Shown in pieces: positions 10,040-22,184 of a DNA stretch of 64,000 nucleotides (positions are counted from its first letter, which is position 1; each line of letters begins with the position of its first letter). The stretch lies in assembly GCA_015680685.1 (NCBI GenBank), contig MNCI01030156.1, positions 6,353 through 70,352 of the forward strand, read 5' to 3'. This DNA comes from Gnetum montanum (lineage: Eukaryota; Streptophyta; Gnetopsida; Gnetales; Gnetaceae). The notes below the pieces were generated by a model, which worked only from the letters and a program-made list of their open reading frames with translations, searched no databases and had not been told where the DNA came from. A program made the translations under genes and the position numbers.

Positions 10040-10560
10040 CATGTTGTCTTTCTTTACGCTACATTACGCAACATAGCGTAGTGTCGCTCAGCGTAACTCT
10101 GTTTAACGTAGCCCGCTAGTAGAAAGTAACTTACTTCGGCAATTTTGACAAAGTTTAGACTTGTCGCATATTCTGCTAAGTCTTTTGTTCCAGACCGAGT
10201 TTACGCTCCGTTACGCAGAGCAGCGTAATGAGCTTCAAGAAAAGCAAAGTCAAAGTCAAAGGAAGCGCGGCAGATTGATCTCTCCTTTTTTGCAGATTGG
10301 TCGCTTTACGTTCATTACGCTACGCAATGTTGACAAGTGTAATTTATTGTAAAGTTGATCATTTTTACGCTCTATTACGCTTCCCAGCATGAATGAGCAT
10401 AAAACAGCTTGAATCAACTACTTACATGCTTTATTACGCTCCGCCATGCAACGAAGCATAAACAAGTGTAATACAGCGTAAAATTGGCTAAAGCAGTACC
10501 AGATATGCATCTGCTATCCACACGCACAATACGTTGATGAGTGTATTGTGCGTAATCACA
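10040..10560. repeat. Array of TTACGC / GCGTAA motifs
   Basis: By eye at least twelve TTACGC or GCGTAA hexamers occur in about 510 bases. They are grouped in about five modules of the form TTTACGCT - few bases - TTACGC - few bases - AGCGTAA. Chance would give well under one. The motif also recurs in non-coding parts of 1-4700. It lies upstream of the TATA box at 10722, so a cis-regulatory role in an LTR U3 is plausible. Confidence 0.6.
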
Positions 10561-10721
10561 GAGTAGCTTTAGCAGAAGTGGTCGACAACGTACTTTGCTC
10601 CCCTTCCCAAAACATGACGCGACGTGGCCAATTTCAACATAAAGTTTACCAGGTCAATGATATTTTGAAGGCTTGGGACACGTGTCATTAGGACCATGCT
10701 TTCTTCATATGTTGTCGAACT

Positions 10722-10729
10722 TATAAATA
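10722..10729 (+). promoter_or_regulatory. TATA box candidate 2, probable LTR promoter
   Basis: TATAAATA at the end of the TTACGC-rich stretch, followed by about 700 bases of CpG-containing sequence without a gene. This fits the U3-R boundary of the LTR closing the TAT element. LTR ends were not located; homology to the next element starts by about 11455. Confidence 0.4.
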
Positions 10730-11454
10730 CTCCAGTTGGCGAAGAAACAAGGGATCCCGCATCTTTAACTTTTGACAGCATCATCTTTTAGCAAAGACAG
10801 AAGACATTTTGCCTGAGCATTGGCAGCAGGAGCGATCAGTCCTTTGGCAAAAACACAGCACTCTCCATTGGCGATCATTGGCAGTTTGAGCAAAGCCTAC
10901 CCAAGGCAAAAGGAGCAGATCAGAGATCGAAAGATCATCTGGTGCGGTTTGCAAGTTTTATTGATTAGAAATAGTTGATCGATAGATGTCAGAGCTTGAC
11001 TTTCCTTGCATCCCATCTCTAGCTTACGAGGTAGATCGAACTCCATTCTGTACTCCTTGTTGAACAGTTTTCTTGTTATTTTGTGTATGCTTTGCACAAG
11101 ATAAGCGGAGCTTTTCCATTGGAAATTTGTATACAATATACCCAATTTTCGGGTCAAAGTACAGATCTTGGAATTGCGCATTTTTCTTAAATCTAATCCT
11201 TCTTGTCGTGTTGACGTTGTTGTTATCTACATTGTTTTCTTCTCCTTTGGCGATTCATCAAATCAGATTGTTCCACGGAATATCTACAATATTCATCGAT
11301 TTACTGATTGAGTAAGTCCCTATCTGATCGACAAGACCGTTCATGGCACTGCGGATTCGTTTTCTCCAACATGGCCCTCACACGGATCCATGGTTAAGAC
11401 TGTGTATATGGATTTTTGTTTGGTATTTTCCAGCTACTGACATTTTCCGTCGCT
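10730..11454 (+). other. Probable R-U5 part of an LTR
   Basis: No reading frame resembles a known protein. Base composition and CpG retention match the TAT element to the left, not the CpG-poor element to the right. A possible right end is CTACA at about 11453-11457. Without the partner LTR, which would be left of the window, this cannot be proved. Confidence 0.3.
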
Positions 11455-12600
11455 ACAACCATGATGGTGGAAATCCTCCTCCCTCTTTGCCCTCTTCATC
11501 TGCATCTTTTTCTTCTTCTTCTAGTTTTGACAAATGTTGCAACAAGAATAATCGTGATGAAGGAAAATAATAGGATAACAATGGTGATCGTCGAGCCCAC
11601 CATGAATGAAGGGGTAGTAGAGGACATCATCAATGTCATCAAAATAAAGATAATGATGAGCCTTTTCTAGTAACTCAAAGCATGTTGAATATTGTAGAGG
11701 CCATAAAAATTCCAACTAGGCATGTGAAAGATAGTCAAATTAAATGACTTAGTATGAAAAATATTATCAAATTTAAGGGGGCATATAACTCTAATCCACA
11801 AACACATATTCAAGCTTTTCCTGATGCCTGTGCCTTATAAAATATTGAAAGTTATTGGAAAAATTAAAGTTATTTCCCAGGATACTTGTCAAGAAAGTAG
11901 AAAGCTAGTATTGGTCCTTGGAGCAAGAATCCATCTGTAGGTGGAGTACAATGCTAGAGTTATTTAATGATAAGTATCAAACATAATCTAGAGTGTCTAA
12001 TTTGAGAAGGAATATCCAAAGATCAAAGCAAGGAAACCATGAACCCTTGGATGTTGTCATGGATAGATACTATTCTCTCATACACCAATGCCCTAGCCAT
12101 GGTTATTCTTAGCAAGAATAACTTTGTCGTATCATAGATGAACTTAGATTAGAAATGAGAAGAACTCTTGGGTCTATGCCCAAGGGAGACTATCATAACT
12201 TAGAGCCTATCAAATTTAAAGGTTAATGGAGTAGGTAGCAAAAGAAGAAGGAGAGTTAAGAAAATGGGAAAGTACTAAAGAATACAAAGATCCTTTCATC
12301 AAAAAAAGAGAGGTCTAATTTTGTGATAGTGAGGAAGAATCACCACTTGATGAGGTGGTGAATAGAAAGACCTTGTTGATTCAGAAATCTATGTTTGAAA
12401 TTTTGGCTAAGGTAGATAAAATGTGGGATTCATTCAATGAAAAATTCCAAATTTCTCTAAAAATCACCAAATAATCAAGAGAGTAGAGTAGTGATCATGA
12501 TTGTAGGAGGCAAAAAGAAGCTAAACATGTCTACCAAAAGGATAAGGGTAAGATAACTATAGTAGAGGTCATTACAAAAACTGAATTAGGGGTGTGACAT
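11455..12600 (+). pseudogene. gag remnant (plus Athila-like element)
   Basis: After a Ser-rich stretch (SSASFSSSSSFDKCC) the plus strand shows scattered gag blocks in shifted frames: FKGAYNSNPQTHIQAF, then FNDKYQ and SNLRRNIQRSKQG, then RYYSLIHQCPSHGYS, the usual Retrotrans_gag core order. The minus copy has the same blocks at 37150-35940. No intact CCHC knuckle is seen. Frameshifts and stops are dense. Confidence 0.55.
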
Positions 12601-13379
12601 CTACCAATATGAATATCCTAAGTGATGTTGCCCTATCATGTCACACTTATAGGAGTCAGGGGTCTATGCTCTAAATCTACGACTAGCAAAAAGACAAACA
12701 CCCAAAAGATTACCTTATCCTCAAGGTAGTCCTAGGCAGTTCCATTAGCAACAACAATATTATCCAAGTGGAACTCTATTGCAACTATACAAGCAATATT
12801 AATAGTGGCACCAACCATAAATATGGGGGTTGCCACCACCAAGGTAGCAGTATCCTTACAGGTAACTAAATCCATATGGGTATTATGCTCAACAACCCCT
12901 GTCTCCACATGCCTCTTCCAGTCACATTTCTCCTTTCCAACATCACTACTATCTTCTCAAATACTATAGAGCTCATTTTCCACATTCCAAGAGGGATACC
13001 ACATTTTATCCTTATCCTCCTCCTATTACTACACTGGTTCCTCCACCCTCAACGTAGATACTGCCTACTCCATCCATGCAGGATGAGCTTCCAACCTAGC
13101 CATAGTAACACAATGCTACTAGGGTCATTAATCTACAATCGATTCATTGATTGAGGGGTTCAAAACCTCATGTTCATAAAATACCATTCTTCCAAACCAA
13201 TAGCCCTACTAAGCCCTCATAGACTCAGGCAGTTGGTCATCCTACTCCTACCTCATCCTCTTCAAACCATTCCGCAAAGTCCCTTTAAACTAGATGCTAC
13301 CCAAAATCCATAATCTTATGCTCACTCATGTTGTATTTGATTGGATCTAGGTTGGCAACCTTCCTAGAAAACTAGCTGA

Positions 13380-13812
13380 TCTTGGGAGTCCTCTTATCTA
13401 TTTACAGATTACTGGGAATGAACCATGTAAAACTCTTCTAAATTTAAGTTTTGGTGTGAACTTGATTTCTCATGAGATGTATACTACTTGGAACTTATCG
13501 CCTCTCAAGAAGAGAAATCTCATATTGGAATTGGTAGACCAATTCATTACTGTTCCATTGGGGTTGGTAGAAGACATTGTGACCACTATCTATGGGTGGT
13601 CTTATCCTGTTGATTTCGTAGTAATTAAGGTTGAGAATTTTAAGGGGGACTTCCCAATCATTATGGAAAGGCCTTGGCTAAGCATTATTGATGAAAAAGT
13701 GGGAATCAAAGATCTTTCCCTAGAGATATCTAAGGAAAATACATTTGGAAAGATTGAGAAGAAACAAGTTTCATACATCACATACAATGATACAAGGTGT
13801 AATTGCGTGTAG
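13380..13812 (+). pseudogene. Aspartic protease remnant
   Basis: The frame contains LNLSFGVNLISHEMY, where the family has D(S/L)GAxxNLI; the catalytic Asp-Thr/Ser-Gly is replaced by SFG. The flap and second half follow (GWSYPVDFVVIKVENFKGDF, then MERPWLSIIDEKVG). The same segment occurs in the minus copy at about 35100-34729. Inactive. Confidence 0.65.
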
Positions 13813-14336
13813 AAACTTTGGTTAGTGAAATGAGCATCTATTTCTGCATGCAAGTAATGTACACATGAAGTAGATATTCAAAGGTGTCTATACATAGTAG
13901 CCACAAAACAAGAGGGCACCTAGTGGCTAACCATTGATTCTAACAATAGCACAATGTGCATGGAACCTACTAAGATCCTGACATGCACTTATGTTATAGG
14001 AATGGATGAACTAGAGTAAGTTCATCACCAACTCTCTGCTAATGAAAATGATGATATCAATTGGGAAGATTTAGAGATCCTAGAGAATTTAAAACAAGAG
14101 CCCCAAGAGTTGAAAAATATACCTACCAACCTAGAATATACATTCTTTAAAATGGCAAAATACTTATTGCAAAACTTGCTCCTAACTAGAAAGAAAAACT
14201 ATAAGAAGTGGTTAACAAATGGCCAAGAATCTTTGCTTAGTCATATCCTAAACTCACTAGAATTAGTCTATGGATATGCTAATACTGCATTTACATGGAT
14301 CTATCCATGAAGTGAAGGAGGTAACTACAATGGTAG

Positions 14337-15180
14337 TTGAACCAAAAATTGAAGCAAATAATCAAAGAGGAGATCGAGCAATTGCTTAAGGATTCATCTA
14401 CCCCATACCCCATTGCAGATATCAAGTGGGTTAACCCACTCATGATAGTGCCCAAGAGAGGTGGCAAATGGTGGGTTTGTATAGATTTTAGGTTGTTAAA
14501 CATGGTAACATTCAAAGATATTTTCTACTATTATTGTTGAGCAAGTATTGGACACCATACCTAGGCATTACTAATACAGTTTTCTAGATGGTTATAGTGG
14601 CTATGACCAAATCCAAATCACACCAAAGGATTAGGCCAAAAAAATATTCATAAGTCACTGGGGGACCTTTGCATATCACAATATGCCTTTTAATCTATGT
14701 AATACTCCTACCACTTTCCAAATTTTGGTCTTAACCATCTTTTAGTATCAAATAGGTAGCAAAGTGGAGATCTTTATGGATGACTTCTTCACTTATGGAG
14801 CTACATTTAAGCAAGCCTTAGATGACCTTGAGTAAGTACTAAAAAGATGTGTGGACATAAATTTATAGCTTAATTAGCAAAATATCAATCTCATGATCCA
14901 AGAAGGCATTGTATTGGGACATAGAATTTCATAGGAAGGGATCCAGGTAGACCCTAAAAAGATAAGGGTCATCCAAGGAATCACTTATCAACCAGAAACT
15001 ATCAAAGATGTTTGGTCATTCCTTAGACACACTAGCTACTACCGATGATTTATACAAAATTTTTCTAAGATTGCAAAACCATTGGTTGAGCTAACAAGGA
15101 AAGATGCTCCCTTCACCTGGACCAAGGAATGCAAAAATATATTCCATAGCCTCAAGTAGAAGCTTGTAGAGACTCCAATT
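14337..15180 (+). pseudogene. Athila-like reverse transcriptase
   Basis: IKEEIEQLLKDSSTPYPIAD and LMIVPKRGGKWWVCIDFRLL give the RT start. WGTFAYHNMPFNLCNTPTTF is the template-grip region, and IFMDDFFTYGATFKQALDD is the catalytic box with both Asp kept. VDPKKIRVIQGITYQPETIK is the thumb. About ten stops and a frameshift after 14537 interrupt it. The NLCN/MDDF combination separates it from the TAT pol at 4677. Confidence 0.75.
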
Positions 15181-15560
15181 CTATGAGCACCTGACTAGTC
15201 CAGACCATATCATGACAGATGCATCTAACTACATCTTGGGAGCTATGCTTACATAGTTGGACAATAAGAAATGTTTATATTACATCCATTGTATAAGTTA
15301 AAGAATTGTGAGTGCATAGTTAAATTACATCACGACAAAGAAAGAACTTATGGCAGTGGTGTTTTCTCTAGAGAAGCGCAGGTACTATGTGCTTGGATAT
15401 AAAGTGTTTGTATACATAGACCATAGTGCCATCCACTTCCTCATGAATAAGCCAACAGTGAGTCCCCATGTTATATAATGGCTGGTGATCTTATAGGAAT
15501 TTGATCTCACAATGGTAGATTAAAAGGGAACTAAGAATGTGGTTGCTCACCACTTGTCTT
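15181..15560 (+). pseudogene. RNase H
   Basis: MTDASNYILGAMLTQ carries the first catalytic Asp, TTKKELMAVVFSLEKRRYY the Glu helix, VFVYIDHSAIHFLMNKP the second Asp and KGTKNVVAHHLSRL the last helix, with His where Asp is usual. Stops correspond to former CAA/CAG codons. Confidence 0.7.
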
Positions 15561-15699
15561 GATTATGATGGAACAACAAAGAGGAGAAAAGGTCACTATC
15601 TAATCTATTTCCTAATGAACTTCTCTTTGCTAGTGTAATAAATGAGCAAATGCCCATAGAACCAAAATGGTATAATAACATCCTCACTTATCTTCTTAC

Positions 15700-16875
15700 T
15701 TAGGAGATGCCATAAAATCTAGACTACAGGAAGAGACAACAATTTCTTCATTGAGCTAAGCACTTCATGGAAATCAACAAATACCTTTACAAGGTGTGCA
15801 CTGATGGCATGGTTCATTGGTGTGTACTTGATGTGAATCAATTATGAATTCTCTAATATGCTTATGAAGATCCTTGTGGAGCCCACTATGCTAAGAGATG
15901 CATGGGCATAAAAATCATGATGGTAGGATACTATTGGCCCATAATCTTCAAGGATGTCCACCAATTTGTCTAGTCCTATGAGTGTTGTCAATGAGATGGC
16001 GAGATGACTACACGTATGGAGGGTCCTCAATAGTGGATTCAACCACTAGAACTCTTTAACATATGGGACATAGATTTCATGGGTCTCATCACACCCATAT
16101 CCAATGGGAAGGCATATATAATCATCACTATTGACTATTATACCAAATGGGCAAAAGAAGTAGCTGTCACCAACTATACATTATCTACTATTGTTCAATT
16201 TGTACATCAAAATGTTATGAATAGGTTTGGGGTGCCACATGCATTGATTTCTGACAATGGAACCCATTTTATAGGTGCTACTTTTTGAAAACTCATGCAA
16301 TGCTTAGAGTTTGAACATAAATTAACAATACCTTATCACCCCAAGCCAATGGTTAAGTAGAAATGATTAACAAGGAGATCACAAAGATTCTAATAAAAAC
16401 TATTAACAAATATAGGAGAGACTAGAGCACAAAACTTAATGATTCCCTTTGGACTTACCACTCAACATGGAAACTCTCTATTGGCTACTCTCCCTATGAG
16501 TTGGTGTATAGAAAACTTCTAACACTCCCAATTCAATCCAAGCTCTATACACTCTCAATGACCTATGACCTAGATCTTGACCTAAGTCTAGGAAAAAAAG
16601 AGAAATTAATCTACTTAAATGTGCTAGATGAATATTGATTAATGGTCCTATCCTTAAATGAAGTGCACAGGGCATTCAACAAACAATGACATGACCTTAG
16701 AATATGGAAAGGAAAATTTCAACTAGGAGATAAGGTTTTCTATTGGAATCCCAAACATGTACATCAACAAACCAAATTTCAAACATTGTGGAAGGGGCCT
16801 TATATAATTGATGAAACCTTTTCTTTTGGGGCTATGATCATATACATACCTAAAATCCTAAACAAGAAATAGTTG
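15700..16875 (+). pseudogene. Athila-like integrase
   Basis: Zinc-finger traces (YLYKVCTDGMVHWCVL, then SYECCQ) precede the core: Asp in WDIDFMGLITPIS, Asp in ALISDNGTHFIG and the QVEM..KEITKIL helix with Glu. The C-terminal part has CHDLRIWKGKFQLGDKVFYW and LWKGPYIIDETFSFGAMII. It ends in frame at about 16870. The minus copy matches at 32780-31675. Confidence 0.75.
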
Positions 16876-19089
16876 GTCAACATCCAACAAATAAAGTATT
16901 TTCATGAGCCCAAGTAAGCCAGTGCAACAAATACCTCAATGGATGGACAACCACACTCAATTTTTTGGATCTCCTCTTTCCAACTCAGTCATGGGGGAGA
17001 TGGCTATCCGTATGAATCATATACGTGGCCCCTCAGTTTTTTTATTTTTTATTTTACACATTTTTGTCTTTTCAAATTATTTATTTTAGACCTTTTAATT
17101 TTAAAACATTTTCCTATTTTACATCATTTTTTTTTACACCATGGTTAATATATTTTAATTTTTCTTGAATATTTACACTTTCTTATATATTTACTTTATT
17201 TTAGTGTGTTTTTAAAATTTTTGTTAATAAACGTGCTTTGTGCCAACATGACACAGTGGTGTTATAGCTATTGCTAATGGTGGTTTGTGCTTAATGTTTT
17301 ATTTGCTAATGGCTAGTTTCTATTTCTGAATTTTTGTACCAATGGCTAAGACATGGTTTCTTTTCCATGGAACAAGTAGTGAGTCCATGACATCCATTCA
17401 TCCAAAAACTCTATGATTTTCCTTATTTTGGAAGAATGAGGTCCCTTTCATCAAATAAACTTTTAATAAATTTATGACTTGGCTAGTTTCTAGAGGGAAG
17501 GATTCAAAGGTTTGCATAGGGTGACTTCAAGGGAACTCAATACTCTTTATACTCTTTTACTCTCTTGGGTGCATGAGTGTTTTTATGGATTTCTTACCAT
17601 TTTGTGTCAACCAATAATAGGAAGTTGACTAAATCTTTGCATGTTGTGGTTCCCATCCAAAAAGAAAATAAAATANCTTTGCATGTTGTGGTTCCCATCC
17701 AAAAAGAAAATAAAATAAAATAAAAAGAAATAAAACATGATGGAAATTCAAAGCACACCCCTTAGACACATAAAAAAACTACAAGCACTGGTTATGGGAC
17801 TAGAAAGACATGTTCCCCCTTCTTGAAGGTCTCCTCTAACTAAGGCCATCTCTCACTTCTTGATTCTCTTTTCTTCTCTTTATGGAATATTGGTTTTTCT
17901 ATCAAAGTACTCTTGTGTCTTGAAAGGGTGGATCGATCTTGGAGTAGCGATGTGAAGTCATGGAAAGTAGTTGGTTTTAGTCTAGACTAAGGATGGATCT
18001 TCTTAGGTCATTTAAACACAAATACAAAAGGGACTTGCTATGGCCTCAATTCAGAATTCCATTCCCCATTCTCCATCATCCATCCATGTTGTCCATAACT
18101 CATCTCACTATCAGTGTTCATGTTCTTATTCAATGTCTTTGTTTGATGTACTTGAATTCTTTGGTAAAATCTTCCAAGTTTTGCCCCTTAACTTTCATCA
18201 ACCATTAATCACCTATGGGACCCATGGACTTCTTAAGTTAAGGTTATCCAAGAATAAACAAGGAATGTGCCTGCTATGGGGAGGGCCCACTTGCATATCT
18301 CTTGGTTTGTTTTGTTAGGCACCTTATCCTTAGGCATTTCTGTGGAATCTTTCATACAACCATCTTTTGCATCTGACCATGTGTTCTTTTACATATTTTC
18401 TTTACTTCACACATTCTCCATCAAATTTTGAATCTTTAAACTTTCAAAGACCTTCTTCAATGATTTTATCATATTCTTGGCTTTTCTGGGACTCCATGGA
18501 CCCCACATTCATTTAAAAATTCCTTGTATTTTTCAAAATATTCAAAATTGAAAATTTTTTTATAGACCTCGTAAATGGGGCCTCATTGATGAAGCCCATG
18601 CATATAGAAGGCCCCATATACATAGCCCCATCAACATAGCACAAAAATACTATAAATATGCACAATCCTCAAAAATTTTCACATTTTCTCACAAATGCCA
18701 AGGTAGATTTTTAAATTTTTAGAGCCCATAACTTCCTCACTATTTATCCAGATCACTCCATTCTTCAATTGTGTAGCTTCCAAAGGTAAGCTTTTAGTCA
18801 TGGGGGCCACAAATGTGCCATTTTTGACACAAATGTTTTTGCCATTTTTCTAACTCCCACAAAGGTTTAACTAAAAAATCAACATTTAAACACCAAATTA
18901 CAAAATTTAAACCCTTCCAATGAGCTTCAATGACACTTATAATAAAAATTAATTAAAAAACTAAGAATAAAATAATCAATATATCATGGTCCAATCATAG
19001 CCAAGTGTAATTAACTAACAAGAAAAGGTATTTAAATATTCAAAGTTACATATTATATTTGCTAATCCATAGATGTGTTGTGACCATAG
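16876..19089 (+). other. Non-coding stretch between integrase and extra ORF
   Basis: AT-rich and mostly without open frames. It aligns with the minus copy (31600 down to about 29900), so it belongs to the element. An assembly joint lies at the N at 17676, where 41 bases at 17635-17675 are repeated at 17677-17717. An LTR-U3-like block with TATA box occurs at 18540-18660. Confidence 0.55.
18650..18657 (+). promoter_or_regulatory. Possible internal promoter ahead of the extra ORF
   Basis: CTATAAATATG lies about 440 bases before the ATG at 19090. Upstream there are repeated GGGGC / GCCCC and CCCATCAACATAG blocks (18575-18640) like those in the U3 of the 3' LTR at 22185 (CATCAACATAG, ATGGGGCTCC). 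This suggests an internal promoter or an inserted LTR fragment for the downstream frame. Confidence 0.35.
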
Positions 19090-21870
19090 ATGGCACTGAA
19101 AGGCAAACACATGTAGGAAGAAGGACTGTCTCAACCAAGGGAGAAACAAACAAGAATAAGAAGGGGCCAAGAACAAGCCTAGGAAGAACCAATTTCAACC
19201 CATGCTATGGGATTTCTTAGGGAAGAGGGCAAAGTGGAATCTATTCATCAAATTCTAGAACAAGCAATAGCAACAAAACATTCCCACTGAGATGAGGCAC
19301 TAGCTCAGCAAGAAAACCTTGAGGTGACCTTGACAGAGGCCTACCTAAATCAAATCAGGTTAAGGGAGGTCTAAAAAATAGTGCTACAATAGTTAAACTT
19401 TGCCTCTTTCCTTGAGCAAGCACATAAGGAGGTACAAGACCAATTGAAGACCTCTCCCATGTGGCCAATTATCACTTTCAGTGGAGAGTGGTATATGGGA
19501 GAGAAATTCTTATTTTGGAACAATAGGCTGGTTGGTTCAATGGTCAAAATCAAGGACATTTCAATGTTCTACTCAGTGAAGGCTATTGCTAAGGCACTTG
19601 GGTTACTTGAAATTGGGGTGAATCTCACCAAGATTCCAATGCAATCAAACCCTAGCATCAGAAAGGAATGGGTTCAATGATGCTATGGTGTCAACTACAA
19701 GGAGTATGATGCACTCACACTAGTAGAATGAATCCACTATAAGATTGCAGCTTTCACCTAAACCCCATGGTGAGGTCCAACAAGATCACTTCTTTTTCTA
19801 CTTGTGCATGTGTTACTTTGAGTGGGAGATTCTCCATCAACCTTCCATAACTGATCTATCTAGAGATAAAGAAGTGATTTAAGGAAAATGAACGTGGAAG
19901 AAAGGCACTCCCCTTCCCATGCCTCACAAAAAACTATGTCAAATGGAAGGAATAGTTTGCTATACAAATGATGTTGTTCAATGCACTCCAATTGCTAATT
20001 AGGTGGAGATGATGAAAGAAAAAACACCTGCAACAACCATTCAAGAAGAAGAGTAGGAGCCACCACTTCCACCTACCACTCAAAACATTGTGTCAAATGT
20101 CACTCCAACATCCCAATGATTGCACATGTATCAAGAATGGCTCTTGAGTGAGTAAGAGTAACAAGCAGGCATGAGTGATGGAGATCCATCTATGTATCAG
20201 ACAATGATGAGTTACCTAAATGAGGTGTTCCGAATAGTCAACCTAATGGGAGGTGGTTGATCCATTTTCTCTACCCAATGAATGTAGTTGTACACAAGGT
20301 TGAATCCTAGTGCCAGAAAGATAACAGTATCTTTCTGAGAATAGCAGCCACTCTCGAATATTTCTAGGAATGTTGCAACCTTCTCATTGCTCTTGGAGGA
20401 AGAAGAGGGGACAATAATATTGGTGATGCAACACCAAGGGCAAGAAATAGAAACAAAGATAGTTGCTAAGAGAATTATCAAGATACAGAATGCACCTATA
20501 GCATCTATACTAGACACCACTACACTTAAAGATGTGTAGACATCTATAAGGATCATAAGTAATAGATTAAGCATAGCATAGCATGAATAATAGCTAGACC
20601 AATAGGTGGGGACCAAGTAACCACTTCTGAATGTCTTTGATCTTTCAAATAGTATTTCTGCAACCTAATTGGAGATATTAAAGGTAAGAGACAAGAACAT
20701 TAGTTTGAAAAGAAAACTCAAAATAGCTAAGGAGCTTAATTAACTCTTGTCTACTGAAGTTGTTGAATTGAAAGCCTAGATTACCAACCCTACATTTCTC
20801 AACCTAGCCTTGATGAGAGATGAAGCTCTTAAATAGCTTCACACCAAGTTGAAAGGGGTTGAGGGTGTGATGGAGATGGTGGTGTTCTACCGATCCTTGG
20901 TAGACATCACCTAGCACAAGTTTGAAAAGGCCTTGGATCTGACCCACTAGGAGAATGTGCAACTAATCATAGAAAATCATCACTTGTGAAACGTTGATGT
21001 GCATAAACAAAAGTTAACCAATTTTATCCATAAATAGCAAGATCAACTAGCTAGAACAAATACAAAGTTAAGAAGATCAATAGCTAAGAACAGAAACCTC
21101 TCTATGGAGGAGGTCTATGCCCTTTGCCAAAAGACTACAATAGAGGTAGCCTCTTGGAAATTAGAGGCTCTTAAATTTGAGAGAGTCAAGGATCACTTTA
21201 GAGACCAAGTTAACTTATAGAAAGAATTAAATGAGAAACATATTCAAGTGGTGAAGGCAAAGGTAAATGAGATCCTCCAACAACTCCAACATGGATGTGA
21301 ATTATGGTAGCCCATCATTGATTGGATTGATTAGTATAATAAAGCAAAATTTTGCTTAAAGGTGTTGTAGATAGAGAAAATGATAGAATACATGAAGTTG
21401 GCCAATCTCCAATATGCAAACATGGCTATGTTAACTACCAAATAGCCATGGTCAAAATTGGAAATGAAGGTGGCAATCTTGTACTTATTGTATGAGGTCG
21501 AGTTCAAGCACCACAAAGACACCAAGCAAAAACTTGCAATGGAAAACATTGAAATTGAGGTTCTCAAGGGAAAATACACTGATTAGAGATCTACTATCGA
21601 GAACCTAACCAAAGGAATGAATGACTACAATGAACTACAAAACACAATGAAGGCATTTAATGTTGAACACAAACAATTTCCTACCTAGTTTGTCAACATC
21701 AAGAAGCTATTCCTGGTAATGCACTATCCATGGAATATCCCCATTTCAACCCACATTGGCAATGCCACATAGACTATGAATGATCCTCAAAGTAAGGAGA
21801 AGAAGATGAAGGAATTACTGGATGCCTTTCACCTTCAACTATAGGTCGTAGTCGTGGACAACCATAGCTG
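19090..21870 (+). pseudogene. Extra (env-position) ORF with long coiled coil
   Basis: The frame starts at ATG in MALKGKHM and can be followed for about 900 codons with many TAG/TAA where CAG/CAA would fit. Residues about 110-210 are globular (WPIITFSGEWYMGEKFLFW, IKDISMFYSVKAIAKALGLL). The last 350 or so residues are strongly helical and heptad-like (LLSTEVVELKA, FERVKDHFRDQVNL, IEIEVLKGKYTD). No transmembrane segment or signal peptide is evident. It occupies the position of the env-like ORF of Athila elements but looks like a coiled-coil protein. The minus copy lacks it. Confidence 0.55.
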
Positions 21871-22170
21871 CTTGAGCCACTGCATGGGTTCGAAGCTGGC
21901 AAATTTTCTTCAAAACCTCAAGAGCCTCTACTAAATAGGACTATTTGATTTTCTCAACCACCTTCATGCTATTAAAGGATGTGTTGTCTAGTTTCGAGTA
22001 GTCATGTCATGGTGTTCAATTTTGTGTCATGAACACCATCATACTTATAATGAAGTTGATTTATAAACTCGAGCACTTAGTTGTGTTATGTCAATTTGTT
22101 ATGTCAAGAGTTGATCAATAATTCCATACCTTCCTAATTTTGTAAAGGAACTTAAGGATGAGTTTTCATT

Positions 22171-22184
22171 CAGTCATGGGGGTG
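22171..22184 (+). other. Polypurine tract
   Basis: CATGGGGGTG immediately before the LTR start TGATGA at 22185. The sister element has TGTGGAGGTA at the matching place. It primes plus-strand DNA synthesis in LTR elements. Confidence 0.6.
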
